Shown one piece after another: positions 51,682 to 60,293 of a stretch of DNA of 64,000 nucleotides. The translations under genes and the position numbers were made by a program. The stretch covers positions 1,404,432 through 1,468,431 of the forward strand of contig NZ_JACHJP010000001.1 in the NCBI RefSeq assembly GCF_014203715.1. The letters are read 5' to 3'. Under the pieces are notes generated by a model. The model was given only the letters and a program-made list of their open reading frames with translations, did no database searches and was not told where the DNA came from. This DNA comes from Streptosporangium saharense (lineage in GTDB: Bacteria > Actinomycetota > Actinomycetes > Streptosporangiales > Streptosporangiaceae). Each line of letters begins with the position of its first letter. The first letter of the stretch is position 1.

Positions 51682-52395
51682 ATTAGCCGTCTCGTTCTCT
51701 GGAGCGTCGATCTCACGCTGGTCGACGTGTCCATCCTCACCCGTGAGGCGTACGTCGACGCCTTCCGCCAGGTCACCGGACGGCCCCTGGTCAAGCTCAC
51801 CCAGCACAACGGCCGCCCCGACTCCGAGATCATCTTCGAGACGCTGGCCCTCAACGGCATCGTCGCCGAGGACGCCCACCTGCCCAAGTTCCTCGACGCC
51901 CTGGCCGAGGCCTTCGCGACCCGGCGAGGGCGGCTGGCCAAGGAGGGGCGGATGATGCAGGGCGCGGCCGAGGCGCTCAAGGCCGTGGGCAAACTCGACG
52001 GCACGGTCCAGTCGGTGCTCACCGGCACCATCAGGAGCAACGCCGTACACAAACTGAAGGCCTTCAAACTGGACCGGCACGTCGACTTCGAGGTCGGCGG
52101 CTACGGCGAGGAGGTCTACCCCAAGGCGACCCTGCTCCAGGTCGCGCAGGGGAGGGCCAGGCAGAAGTACGGCGCGGCGTTCGACGGCGCCAACACGGTC
52201 CTGATCGGCGACTCTGCCAGGGACGTCCAGGCCGCCAAGATCGCCGGAGCCTCCATGGTCGCCGTGGCCACCGGCCGCTCCCTCCCGGCCGAACTCCGCG
52301 AAGCGGGCGCCGACGTCGTCCTCCCCGACCTGTCCAACCCCTCAGAGGTAGTGGCCGCCGTCGCCCACCTCACCACCCCGGTCCGCAGGACCTGA
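51682..52395 (+). CDS. HAD-like protein with probable ATT start and altered motif I
   Basis: This is a 237-residue HAD-type protein if read from ATT 51682: ISRLVLWSVDLTLVDVSILTR. CGGAGG lies 5 nt before this ATT. The first ordinary start, GTG 51727, would remove motif I. At motif I the usual nucleophile Asp (WDxDxT) is Ser (WSVDLT), while the second Asp is kept. Motif II appears as VLTGTIRSNA, motif III as Lys in EEVYPKATLLQ, and motif IV as TVLIGDSARDVQAAKIAG. It may be a non-phosphatase or a regulatory relative. An ATT start is rare (known from infC). Sequencing error at the start is an alternative. Confidence 0.7.
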   Translation: MSRLVLWSVDLTLVDVSILTREAYVDAFRQVTGRPLVKLTQHNGRPDSEIIFETLALNGIVAEDAHLPKFLDALAEAFATRRGRLAKEGRMMQGAAEALKAVGKLDGTVQSVLTGTIRSNAVHKLKAFKLDRHVDFEVGGYGEEVYPKATLLQVAQGRARQKYGAAFDGANTVLIGDSARDVQAAKIAGASMVAVATGRSLPAELREAGADVVLPDLSNPSEVVAAVAHLTTPVRRT

Positions 52396-52624
52396 CTTCG
52401 AGCGGTTCCGAAAAGCCAGCACGAGAAGATCGTCGAACTCATTCACCTCCAGCACCTCTGACTCCCGAAATCCTTGGAAGCCGCCGGGCGGGGTTGCCGA
52501 GTGTCCTTCGGTGGTGACTGATGCGGCGTATGGGGTTATTGGGACTAATGGTGTAAGTGGGAACTGTGTTGTTAGAACGCGCGTTCCCTCTCCTGGAATG
52601 CCGTATGCATGATCAGGAGCGACG

Positions 52625-53641
52625 ATGACCTATCCCCCGCCCGCGAACCAGCCTCCCCCAGGGGGGCAGGGGTCGGGGCCGTATCCACCGCCGGGTGCGC
52701 CGTGGCCGGTGCACCCCCTTCAGGAGAACCCCTACGGGGCCTCCCAGCAGCGACAACCCCAGCAGCCGCAGGTGCCGCCGCCCCAGCAGGGATATCCGTA
52801 CCAGGCACCCCAGATGTATCCGCCGCAGGGACAGCCGGGCGGGCCGTACCAGACGCCTCCTCAGATGACACCTCCGGGCCAGACGGGAGCCCCGGAGGCG
52901 CCACGACGAGGGGTGGGGCGGATCATCGCCGGGGTTCTCGTGACCGGGGTCGGGGTGGTGGCGGCGCTGGGGGGCGGCACGATCGTGGCCCGCGCTGTGG
53001 CCAACAGCAGGCAGGAGATCATCAGCAAGGACTACATGCGCGACCTGTGGCGTAACGTGCCCGTCGAGACGATCTTCCCCGCCTCCATCGGGGTGCGCGA
53101 CCCCGATGCGAACGTCAGCGTGGAGCGCGGCTGGACCAGGGTCGCGATCTCGCAGGACACCTCCTGCAAGACGGCGCTCTCCGGTCAGTTCGCGGCGGCG
53201 GCGGCCAGGCACGGCTGTATCGCGGCGCTGCGGGCCACCTATCTCGACCCCGGTGGGGGGACCGCGGCCACGGCCGTCGTCGTGGCACTGCCCAACGAGA
53301 ACGACCGCAGTGACCTCGTCGACGTGCTCACCCGGACCCAGGACGACGAGGGCAGGGCCGATCAGGCGGTGCACGCCCTCGGCGTCCCCGGCCTGCGCTG
53401 GAAGGACTCCGCCAGGGCGGGAAGCGGGGGAACCAGCGTCTTCGCCCCCTACGCCACGGCGTTCGTGGTGGTCACCTCGGGCCCGACCGACGGCCGGGTG
53501 GCCGGACACGTGCCCGAACCGTGGGGGAAGGGGCAGTTCAAGCAGCGGGAGGACCGCGAACCATGGGCGAGAACGGCGTACGGCCTCGCCCAGACGCTGT
53601 CCGAGCGCCTGAAGGCCGAAGCCGCGAAGGTGCGGCCATGA
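52625..53641 (+). CDS. Membrane-anchored protein with Pro/Gln-rich cytosolic tail
   Basis: This is a 338-residue protein. Residues 1-95 are Pro/Gln/Tyr-rich (QQRQPQQPQVPPPQQGYPYQ), then one membrane helix (about 100-122, GRIIAGVLVTGVGVVAALGGGTI). An extracytoplasmic domain of about 210 residues has two Cys (DTSCKTALSG, AARHGCIAAL) that could form a disulfide. No family is recognised. Its stop overlaps the start of a subtilase gene (ATGA), so the pair is one operon. The 229 nt upstream show no gene and no clear promoter. Possible link to type VII secretion through the subtilase type is inference. Confidence 0.75.
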   Translation: MTYPPPANQPPPGGQGSGPYPPPGAPWPVHPLQENPYGASQQRQPQQPQVPPPQQGYPYQAPQMYPPQGQPGGPYQTPPQMTPPGQTGAPEAPRRGVGRIIAGVLVTGVGVVAALGGGTIVARAVANSRQEIISKDYMRDLWRNVPVETIFPASIGVRDPDANVSVERGWTRVAISQDTSCKTALSGQFAAAAARHGCIAALRATYLDPGGGTAATAVVVALPNENDRSDLVDVLTRTQDDEGRADQAVHALGVPGLRWKDSARAGSGGTSVFAPYATAFVVVTSGPTDGRVAGHVPEPWGKGQFKQREDREPWARTAYGLAQTLSERLKAEAAKVRP

Positions 53642-54834
53642 TCCGCCGGACGCTGACCGCCGCCCTGCTCGGCACCGCTCTGCTCGTGGGTACGGCGACG
53701 CCCGCCCTGGCCGAGGCGCCGCACGGCTGGGAACTCCAGGTCATGAAGGTACGGCAGGCGCAGACCCTGGCCCAGGGCAGGGGGGTCACGGTCGCCGTGC
53801 TGGACACCGGGGTGATGGCGAACCATCCCGCCTTCAGGGGACGCGTGACCTCGGGCCCCGACCTCGTCGGTGGCGGCGCCAGACCCGGCCAGCCGTACTG
53901 GGGCGAGCACGGAACCGCGATGGCGTCGAGCGTCCTCAACGTCGCCCCGCAGGCGCGTGTGCTGTCCGTGCGGGTCATCTGGGACCACGAGGACCCCGCC
54001 CGCAAACGGGCGGAGCGGCTGGCGAAGAAGGGCAGGAAGGCCGCGGAGGAGGAGAGCCGCAAATGGGCGGGCGCGGTGGCCAAGGGCATCCGCTACGCGG
54101 TGGACCACGACGCCAAGGTCATCTCGATGTCCCTCGGCACCGACGAGTGGTCGTGGGTGGGCTACGAGGAGGACACCGCCGCGGCCGTCGACTACGCGTC
54201 GAGCAAGGGCGTCGTGGTGGTGGCCAGCTCGGGCAACGGCGGATCGACCGACGCCATGGACCTCGACGCCAACAACAGGGTGTCCTACCCGGCGGCCTTC
54301 CCCAGCGTGATCGGGGTCGCCGCGGCGGGTCCCAACGGCGCGCGGGCGGAGTTCTCCCAGGTGCACACCTACACCACGATCGCCGCGCCCGGCGTCGACA
54401 TCTACGCCGCCCGCAACACGGGTGGCTACCGTTCGGGCAGCGGCACCTCGCCCGCGGCGGCGCTGGCCTCGGGCACGGTCGCCCTGATGCTGTCACGTAA
54501 CCCCAAGCTGACCGTCGCGCAGATCCGCGAGATCCTGACCAGGACCGCGATGAAGCCGCCCGCGGGCTACACCCTGTATCTCGGCCACGGGATCGTCGAC
54601 GCCGCCGCGGCGGTCCAGGCCGCCGGTTCGCCACCCCCGACGACGAAGACCGCCGCCTACACCGGCAAGAAGTATCTCGGCGGAGGCCCGGTCGGCTCGC
54701 CCGTCGACCACCCGCCCATCGACTCCGACTACCTCGTCATCGGCGGAGCGGGACTGGGCATCGGGCTGCTCTGCCTGGTCGGTGCCTTCTTCCTGTTCCG
54801 CAGACCCCGTCCCAAGCGGGCCGCCCGACACTAG
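53638..54834 (+). CDS. Mycosin-like subtilisin-family (S8) serine protease
   Basis: This is a 398-residue exported protease. The signal peptide ends near residue 25 (TATPALA). The catalytic triad is visible: Asp56 in VAVLDTGV, His91 in GEHGTAMAS and Ser in GSGTSPAAALASG. The oxyanion Asn region is VVVASSGNGG. A C-terminal membrane helix (about 366-388, LVIGGAGLGIGLLCLVGAFFLF) and a basic tail anchor it, as in mycosins of type VII secretion systems. No EccC or WXG100 genes are in the window. It is translationally coupled to the anchored protein upstream. Its TAG stop and that of the convergent penicillin-binding protein gene share the sequence CTAG. Confidence 0.9.
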   Translation: MIRRTLTAALLGTALLVGTATPALAEAPHGWELQVMKVRQAQTLAQGRGVTVAVLDTGVMANHPAFRGRVTSGPDLVGGGARPGQPYWGEHGTAMASSVLNVAPQARVLSVRVIWDHEDPARKRAERLAKKGRKAAEEESRKWAGAVAKGIRYAVDHDAKVISMSLGTDEWSWVGYEEDTAAAVDYASSKGVVVVASSGNGGSTDAMDLDANNRVSYPAAFPSVIGVAAAGPNGARAEFSQVHTYTTIAAPGVDIYAARNTGGYRSGSGTSPAAALASGTVALMLSRNPKLTVAQIREILTRTAMKPPAGYTLYLGHGIVDAAAAVQAAGSPPPTTKTAAYTGKKYLGGGPVGSPVDHPPIDSDYLVIGGAGLGIGLLCLVGAFFLFRRPRPKRAARH

Positions 54835-56363
54835 CCGCGTGACAGGGCGGTCAGGAAGCGGGCGGCGATCGGGGCGGCGGCCTCGGCGCCGGTGCCGCCG
54901 CCCTCGACGATGACCGAGAAGGCCAGGTCCCCCCGGTAGCCGATGAACCAGGCGTGCGTCGGGGGTTCCTTGCCGGTGCCGTACTCGGCGGTTCCCGTCT
55001 TGCCCGCCGTACCGGACGGGAAGGGGACGCCCGCGGCGGTGCCCTCGCTCACCACCGCGGGCATCAGGGTGCGCAGGGCCCTGACCACCGCGGGCTCCAG
55101 CTTTCTCGGGGCGGCCTGGGGGAGCAGGTCGGCGGCGACCAGGCGGGGCGGGCGCCAGGAGCCGTCGGCGATGGCGGCGGCGACGGTGGCCATGTTCAGC
55201 GGGCTGGTCAGCACGCGGCCTTGGCCGATGGAGGCCGAGGCGAGGTCGGTGTCGTCCTTCGGGTCGGGAAACTGAGCCCGCACGGAGGGCACCCCGGGAT
55301 CGACGGGGCCGCCGAACCCGAAGCTCCCCGCCACCTCGGCCAGTCGCCGCCCGCCGAGCCTGTCCACGCTCAGCCGTCCGAACGTGGTGTTGCACGAGTG
55401 CGCGAACGCCTCGCGCAGCGCGATCGTCCCGAACTCCTCGAACCCGGCGTTGTGGAAGGGGAAGCCCCCGATGTTCTCCTCCGCGGGACAGGAGACACGT
55501 TCGTCGGCGGTCATGCCACCGGCGACGAGCGCGGAGGCGGTGACCACCTTGAAGGTCGAGCCCGGCGGGTAGTGGCCGAGCAGCGCCCGGTTGAAGCCGC
55601 CCGGTTTGTTGGCCACGGCCAGGATCTCGCCGGTCGACGGTCTCAGCGCGACCAGGGAGGCGGGTTTCCTCACCGTCTCCAGCGCGTCGGCGGCGGCCCG
55701 GTGGACGCGCGGGTCGATCGTGGTCCGCAGCTCCGTGCCCGGTCTGGCGTCGGACGTGGCGAGGGTGGCGACCCGCTCGGATCCCCGTACCAGTTCGACC
55801 CGGGCGGAGGCGGTGCCGGTCAGGCGGGAGCCGTACCGTTCCTTGAGGCCCTCGACGAGCTGCTGCACCGAGCCGGGCGCGGAGGCGGTGTCGATCCTGG
55901 TGCCGTCGGCGGCCAGGATCGGCGCCTGCTCCGCCTTGACCCGCACGGTCCGAAGGCGTGTCCCGGCCTTCAGGCGGGGATGGATGGCCGCCGGGGTCCA
56001 CCTCACCCGCCAGGCCCGGTCGTGCTCGACGAGCTGGAGGGCTCCGTCGTAGGCCCAGGTCACCGCTCCCCGCAGGGTGGCGCGGAAGCCGATCCGCGGT
56101 CCCTCGTCCTGGCCCCCAATGATCGCGAATCCGGCCGTCGAGAGCTTCAGGTCGGTCCTGAAGCGGCGGTACCACTCGTCGAAGTCGCCCGGCGGATCGA
56201 CGGTGAGCTCCCGCATCGCCGCGTAGTCCTGCCTGTCCCAGGCGGCCAGGAACTCCTGTGCCGTCTCCCGCGCCGAACCCTGCGTGCGCAGCGCCCACGC
56301 GGTCCCGCTGATCGTGACGACCGGCACCAGCAGCGCGGCCGCGACCAGACCCTTGCGTCTCAT
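54831..56363 (-). CDS. Penicillin-binding protein, MecA_N/transpeptidase type
   Basis: This 510-residue class B-like D,D-transpeptidase is anchored by an N-terminal helix (residues 6-25). An NTF2-like MecA_N domain follows (QEFLAAWDRQDYAAMRELT), then a short dimerisation-like region and the penicillin-binding domain. Active-site motifs are SxxK in PPGSTFKVVT, SxN in HSCNTTFG and KTG in AGKTGTAEYG. MecA_N-type proteins in Gram-positives include low-affinity, beta-lactam-insensitive PBPs. It is divergent from a LysR/beta-lactamase pair (110 nt), so it may be part of a beta-lactam response. ATG 56363 has GAGGGGG upstream. Confidence 0.9.
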   Translation of the reverse strand: MRRKGLVAAALLVPVVTISGTAWALRTQGSARETAQEFLAAWDRQDYAAMRELTVDPPGDFDEWYRRFRTDLKLSTAGFAIIGGQDEGPRIGFRATLRGAVTWAYDGALQLVEHDRAWRVRWTPAAIHPRLKAGTRLRTVRVKAEQAPILAADGTRIDTASAPGSVQQLVEGLKERYGSRLTGTASARVELVRGSERVATLATSDARPGTELRTTIDPRVHRAAADALETVRKPASLVALRPSTGEILAVANKPGGFNRALLGHYPPGSTFKVVTASALVAGGMTADERVSCPAEENIGGFPFHNAGFEEFGTIALREAFAHSCNTTFGRLSVDRLGGRRLAEVAGSFGFGGPVDPGVPSVRAQFPDPKDDTDLASASIGQGRVLTSPLNMATVAAAIADGSWRPPRLVAADLLPQAAPRKLEPAVVRALRTLMPAVVSEGTAAGVPFPSGTAGKTGTAEYGTGKEPPTHAWFIGYRGDLAFSVIVEGGGTGAEAAAPIAARFLTALSRG

Positions 56364-56441
56364 GAGTCGTCCCCCTCGTTGTCGCGGTGAAGAGAAGACC
56401 AGAGGCGTGCCGTTTATGTCCAATATTGATATGCCGCCATG

Positions 56442-56459
56442 ATCCATATAAAAGTGGAT
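56442..56459. promoter_or_regulatory. LysR-type operator between the PBP and LysR genes
   Basis: ATCCA (56442-56446) and TGGAT (56455-56459) form an inverted repeat with an 8-nt AT-rich centre, matching the T-N11-A pattern of LysR-type boxes. It lies directly upstream of the LysR gene's -10 and about 80 nt from the PBP start. Confidence 0.5.
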
Positions 56460-56464
56460 ATAGT
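56459..56464 (+). promoter_or_regulatory. -10 box of the LysR gene
   Basis: TATAGT, near consensus, is followed by 8 nt and then ATG 56473. The transcript is nearly leaderless, and the box overlaps the last base of the LysR-type repeat. Confidence 0.5.
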
Positions 56465-56472
56465 CACTGGTC

Positions 56473-57393
56473 ATGGACCTTGTCCGGCATCTGCGGTACT
56501 TCACCGTGGTCGCCGAAGAACTGCACTTCGGCAACGCCGCGATCCGGCTCGGCATGGCGCAGCCGCCGCTCAGCCAGCGCATCCGGCGCCTTGAGGAGGA
56601 ACTCGGCGTCCGGCTGTTCGACAGGTCGAGCCGTCAGGTACGGCTGACCGCCGCGGGACGGCTGCTGCTCGCCGAGGCCCACGAGATCGTCGCCAGGATC
56701 GACCGGCTGCGCGACCTGGTCGGACGTGCCGAGGACGCGGTGCTGCGCGTCGGCGTCCCGCCCGACCTGGGCTCCGCGGTGATCGCGGCGCTGATCGCGG
56801 GGTTCCGCGACCGCGATCCGGAGGTACGGCTCACGCCCGCCGAGATGTGGAGCGCCGACCAGGTCGTCGCGCTCCTCGACGGGACCCTGGACGTCGGGCT
56901 GGTCCGCCATCCGATCACCGCGCCGGGGCTCAGCTTCGGCCCGGTGCTCGTCCAGCGCGCCGGGGTGGTGCTGGCCGAGGACGACCCGCTCGCCGCACTG
57001 TCGTCGGTCCACCTGGCCGACCTGGCCGGACGCAGGCTCGTGCTCTTCCCCAGGGAACCCGGCCTGCACGAGGAGACGCTCGCGGAGTGCCGCCGTCACG
57101 GGTTCGTCCCCGAGGAGGTGCACGAGGCGCAGACCCTCGGGCTGGTGCTCGCCGGGACGGCCGTGGCCTTCGGGCCCGAGGTCGCGCTGCCGGGACTGCG
57201 CTGGCGGCCGCTGCTGGGGAGTCCCCTGGCCTGGCGGCTCTCCACCGCCTGGCGAGGACAGGCCGGGGCGGCTGCCGTAGCCTTCGGGGCGGTGGCCCTG
57301 CGAGTGCTGAAGGAGAGCGCCGGGATGACGGACGACGGGACGGCCCCCGCTCGGCGGCTGCGGAGCAGGCCCTCCTCGGGGTTCCTGGCATGA
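56473..57393 (+). CDS. LysR-family transcriptional regulator beside a beta-lactamase gene
   Basis: This is a 306-residue regulator. The winged helix at the N-terminus is MDLVRHLRYFTVVAEELHFGNAAIRLGMAQPPLSQRIRRLEEELGVRLFDRSSRQV. The periplasmic-binding-like effector domain follows (LRVGVPPDLGSAVIAALIAGF, VVALLDGTLDVGLVRHP). Its stop overlaps the class A beta-lactamase gene (ATGA), giving an AmpR/AmpC-like arrangement but in one operon and not divergent. The divergent neighbour is a penicillin-binding protein with a LysR box between. Ligand unknown; muropeptide or beta-lactam is a reasonable guess. Confidence 0.9.
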   Translation: MDLVRHLRYFTVVAEELHFGNAAIRLGMAQPPLSQRIRRLEEELGVRLFDRSSRQVRLTAAGRLLLAEAHEIVARIDRLRDLVGRAEDAVLRVGVPPDLGSAVIAALIAGFRDRDPEVRLTPAEMWSADQVVALLDGTLDVGLVRHPITAPGLSFGPVLVQRAGVVLAEDDPLAALSSVHLADLAGRRLVLFPREPGLHEETLAECRRHGFVPEEVHEAQTLGLVLAGTAVAFGPEVALPGLRWRPLLGSPLAWRLSTAWRGQAGAAAVAFGAVALRVLKESAGMTDDGTAPARRLRSRPSSGFLA

Positions 57394-58241
57394 CCGACCT
57401 GGAGGGGCTGTTCCGCACGGCCGGGGTGACCGGGTTCCTGCACGCGGTCGACGTGGACACCGGGGCGGAGGTCGCCCACCGGGCGGACGATCCCGTGGTC
57501 ACGGCCTCGGTGTTCAAGGTGGCGCTGCTTGTCGAGTTCTTCCGGCAGGCGGACGGCGGGCTGCTCGACCCCGCCGAGCGTGTCACCGTCAGGGCGGACC
57601 GCCACACGGCCGGATCGACCGGGGTCTCGGTGATGGCCGACGACGTGACGATGTCCCTGCGCGACCTGGCCTACCTGATGGTCGCGGTGAGCGACAACAC
57701 CGCGGCCGACACCCTGATCGACCGGGTCGGCCTGCCGGAGGTCAACGCCATGCTCGCCTCCTTCCGCCTGGACGGGACGTGGGTCGAGCACAACTGCCAC
57801 GACCTGTTCTCCAGCATCGTCGAGGACACCGGCCAGGCCGAGATGTCCACCGACCCCGCGCTGATCGCCGGACTCAGGGCGCTTGACCCGGCGCGCACCA
57901 ACCGGAGCACCCCGCGTGACATGACCAGACTGCTCGGCATGATCTGGCGCGACGAGGCCGCCTCCGCCGCCTCGTGCGCCGCGATGCGCGGGCTGTTCGG
58001 CCTCCAGGTCTGGCCGCACCGGCTCGCCGCCGGGTTCCCCTACGACGACGTCGCCGTCAGCGGCAAGACCGGCACCCTGCCGACGATCCGCAACGAGGTC
58101 GGCGTCGTCGAGTACCCCGACGGGGGGCGTTACGCCGTCGCGGTCTTCACCCGTTCGTACGGCACGGCCCAGAACCAGCCCCGTGCCGACGCGGTGATCG
58201 GCACCGCCGCCAGGGCGGCCGTCGAGCACCTGCGCGGTTGA
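57390..58241 (+). CDS. Class A beta-lactamase-family serine hydrolase, no signal peptide
   Basis: This is a 283-residue protein with the serine beta-lactamase motifs S40-V-F-K43, S101-D-N103 (VAVSDNTA) and KTG (VAVSGKTGTLPTIRN). The alpha domain between them is of class A type (LDPARTNRSTPRDMTRLLGMIW). No signal peptide or Tat motif is seen, so it would be cytosolic unless exported unusually. That argues for a role other than classical resistance, or for hydrolysis of an internal substrate. Coupled to the LysR gene by a 4-nt overlap. Confidence 0.87.
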   Translation: MTDLEGLFRTAGVTGFLHAVDVDTGAEVAHRADDPVVTASVFKVALLVEFFRQADGGLLDPAERVTVRADRHTAGSTGVSVMADDVTMSLRDLAYLMVAVSDNTAADTLIDRVGLPEVNAMLASFRLDGTWVEHNCHDLFSSIVEDTGQAEMSTDPALIAGLRALDPARTNRSTPRDMTRLLGMIWRDEAASAASCAAMRGLFGLQVWPHRLAAGFPYDDVAVSGKTGTLPTIRNEVGVVEYPDGGRYAVAVFTRSYGTAQNQPRADAVIGTAARAAVEHLRG

Positions 58242-58328
58242 GGGCACGTGGCCGGGCCACATCGAGAGGCGGGGGAGTGTGTGTCCACGGGGGATGACAT
58301 TCCCGTTGGCCGTCGGGAGGATGGGGAC

Positions 58329-60293
58329 ATGGTTGAGGAAGGTACGCTCCTGTGGGAACCCACCCCCCAGACCGTGCGGGACGCCAAGGTCACCCGTTAC
58401 GCGGAGTGGCTCGGCAGGTCCGGCGACTACCAGGATCTGTGGCGGTGGTCGGTCGACTCACCGGCCGAGTTCTGGGCGTCGCTGTGGGACTACTTCGACG
58501 TCGTCGGGGAGCGGGGCGCGGGGCCGGTCCTGTCGGGGACGATGCCCGGGGCCGAGTGGTTCGCCGGATCGACGCTGAACTACGCCGCCAACGCGCTGCG
58601 CGGGGCGGCGACCGACCCGGGACGGCCCGCGGTGGTCTTCCGCGACGAGTCGGGGCTGCGCCGTACGCTCACGCTGGGCGAGCTGGCCGGGGAGGTCGCG
58701 CGGGTCCGCGCGGGGCTGGTCGCGCTGGGCGTGGGACGCGGGGACCGGGTCGCCGCCTACGCGCCGAACGTGCCCGAGACGCTGGTCGCCTTCCTCGCCA
58801 CGGCCTCCCTGGGGGCCGTGTGGTCCTCGTGCTCCCCGGACTTCGGCGCGTCGAGCGTGATCGACCGCTTCACCCAGATCGAGCCGAAGGTGCTGGTCGC
58901 GATCGACGGCTACGCCTACAACGGCAGGTGGTTCGACCGCTCCCAGGTCGTCGAGGACATCGCGGCCAAACTGCCGACCCTGACCGCCCGGGTGCGGATG
59001 CCCCTGTACGGCGCGCCGCCCCAGGAGGCCGGGAAGACCCAGCGCAGTGGGCACCGTACGGTCGAATGGGACAGGTTGCGGGCCGTCGAGGGGCCGCTTG
59101 AGTTCGAGCCGGTGCCCTTCGCCCATCCGCTGTGGATCGTCTACTCCTCAGGTACCACGGGACTGCCCAAGCCGATCGTGCACGGGCACGGCGGCGTGGT
59201 GCTCGAACACCTCAAGGCGCTCTCCTTCCACCAGGACCTGGGGGAGGGCGACGTCTTCTTCTGGTACACCACGACCGGCTGGATGATGTGGAACTACCTC
59301 GTCGGCGGCCTGCTGGTCGGTTCGGCCATCGTGCTCTACGACGGCTCTGCCACCCACCCGGGGACGGACGCGCTGTGGCGGCTCGCCGCCGAGGAGGGCG
59401 TCACCTACTTCGGCACGGGCGCGCCGTACATCGTCGCCTCCATGAAGACGAACCTGCGCCCGGAGGGGCTCGGGGCGCTGCGCGGGGTCGGCTCGACCGG
59501 CTCGCCGCTGCCCCCGGAGGGTTTCGCCTGGGTGCACGACACGATGCCGGAGGTCCAGCTCGGTTCGTTCTCCGGGGGCACCGACGTGTGCACCGGCTTC
59601 GTCGGGGCGGTTCCGCTGCTGCCGGTGCGGGCCGGGGTCATCCCGTGCCGGTGCCTGGGGGCCAGGGTCGAGTCCTTCGACCCGTCCGGCGAGCCGGTGA
59701 TCGGTGAGGTGGGGGAGCTGGTGCTGACCGCGCCGATGCCCTCGATGCCCGTCATGTTCTGGAACGACCCCGAGGGGACGAGATACCGGGAGAGCTACTT
59801 CACCGACTATCCCGGGGTGTGGCGGCACGGCGACTGGATCAAGATCCTCCCCGACGGCGGATGCGTGATCTACGGCCGGTCCGACTCCACGCTCAACCGG
59901 GGTGGCGTGCGGATGGGGACCAGCGAGTTCTACCGGGTGGTCGAGCGCTTCGGGGAGATCGCCGACAGCCTCGTGATCGACACCGGGCAGCTCGGCCAGG
60001 AGGGACGGCTGCTGCTCTACGTCACCATGGCCGAGGGGGCGCCGCTGTCCGACGCGCTGATCATGCGGCTGCGCAGGGCGATCAAGGAGGAACTGTCACC
60101 CCGGCACGTGCCCAACGAGATCGTCGAGGTGCCCGGCATCCCCCGCACGCTCAGCGGCAAGAAGCTTGAGGTCCCGATCCGCAAGATCCTCCTCGGCGTC
60201 CCCCCGGAGAAGGCGGCCAACCTCGACGCCATGGCCAACCCGGAGGTCCTGTCCCACTTCGTCCCGATCACCGATCCGGAGGCGCAGGGGTAG
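58329..60293 (+). CDS. Acetoacetate-CoA ligase
   Basis: This is a 654-residue acyl-adenylate-forming enzyme. The N-terminal ACAS-type cap (RYAEWLGRSGDYQDLWRWSVDSPAEFWASLWDYF) and signatures of acetoacetyl-CoA synthetase are present: the ATP loop VYSSGTTGLPKPIVHGHGG, TTTGWMMWNYLVGG, GSFSGGTDVCTGFVG, GRSDSTLNRGGVRMGTSEFYRVVE and the C-terminal acylation Lys region RTLSGKKLEVPIRKIL. It activates acetoacetate to acetoacetyl-CoA for ketone-body or butyrate-type metabolism. ATG 58329 has GGGAGG upstream and begins the conserved part (MVEEGTLLWEP). Overlaps the convergent GNAT gene by 26 nt. Confidence 0.93.
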   Translation: MVEEGTLLWEPTPQTVRDAKVTRYAEWLGRSGDYQDLWRWSVDSPAEFWASLWDYFDVVGERGAGPVLSGTMPGAEWFAGSTLNYAANALRGAATDPGRPAVVFRDESGLRRTLTLGELAGEVARVRAGLVALGVGRGDRVAAYAPNVPETLVAFLATASLGAVWSSCSPDFGASSVIDRFTQIEPKVLVAIDGYAYNGRWFDRSQVVEDIAAKLPTLTARVRMPLYGAPPQEAGKTQRSGHRTVEWDRLRAVEGPLEFEPVPFAHPLWIVYSSGTTGLPKPIVHGHGGVVLEHLKALSFHQDLGEGDVFFWYTTTGWMMWNYLVGGLLVGSAIVLYDGSATHPGTDALWRLAAEEGVTYFGTGAPYIVASMKTNLRPEGLGALRGVGSTGSPLPPEGFAWVHDTMPEVQLGSFSGGTDVCTGFVGAVPLLPVRAGVIPCRCLGARVESFDPSGEPVIGEVGELVLTAPMPSMPVMFWNDPEGTRYRESYFTDYPGVWRHGDWIKILPDGGCVIYGRSDSTLNRGGVRMGTSEFYRVVERFGEIADSLVIDTGQLGQEGRLLLYVTMAEGAPLSDALIMRLRRAIKEELSPRHVPNEIVEVPGIPRTLSGKKLEVPIRKILLGVPPEKAANLDAMANPEVLSHFVPITDPEAQG

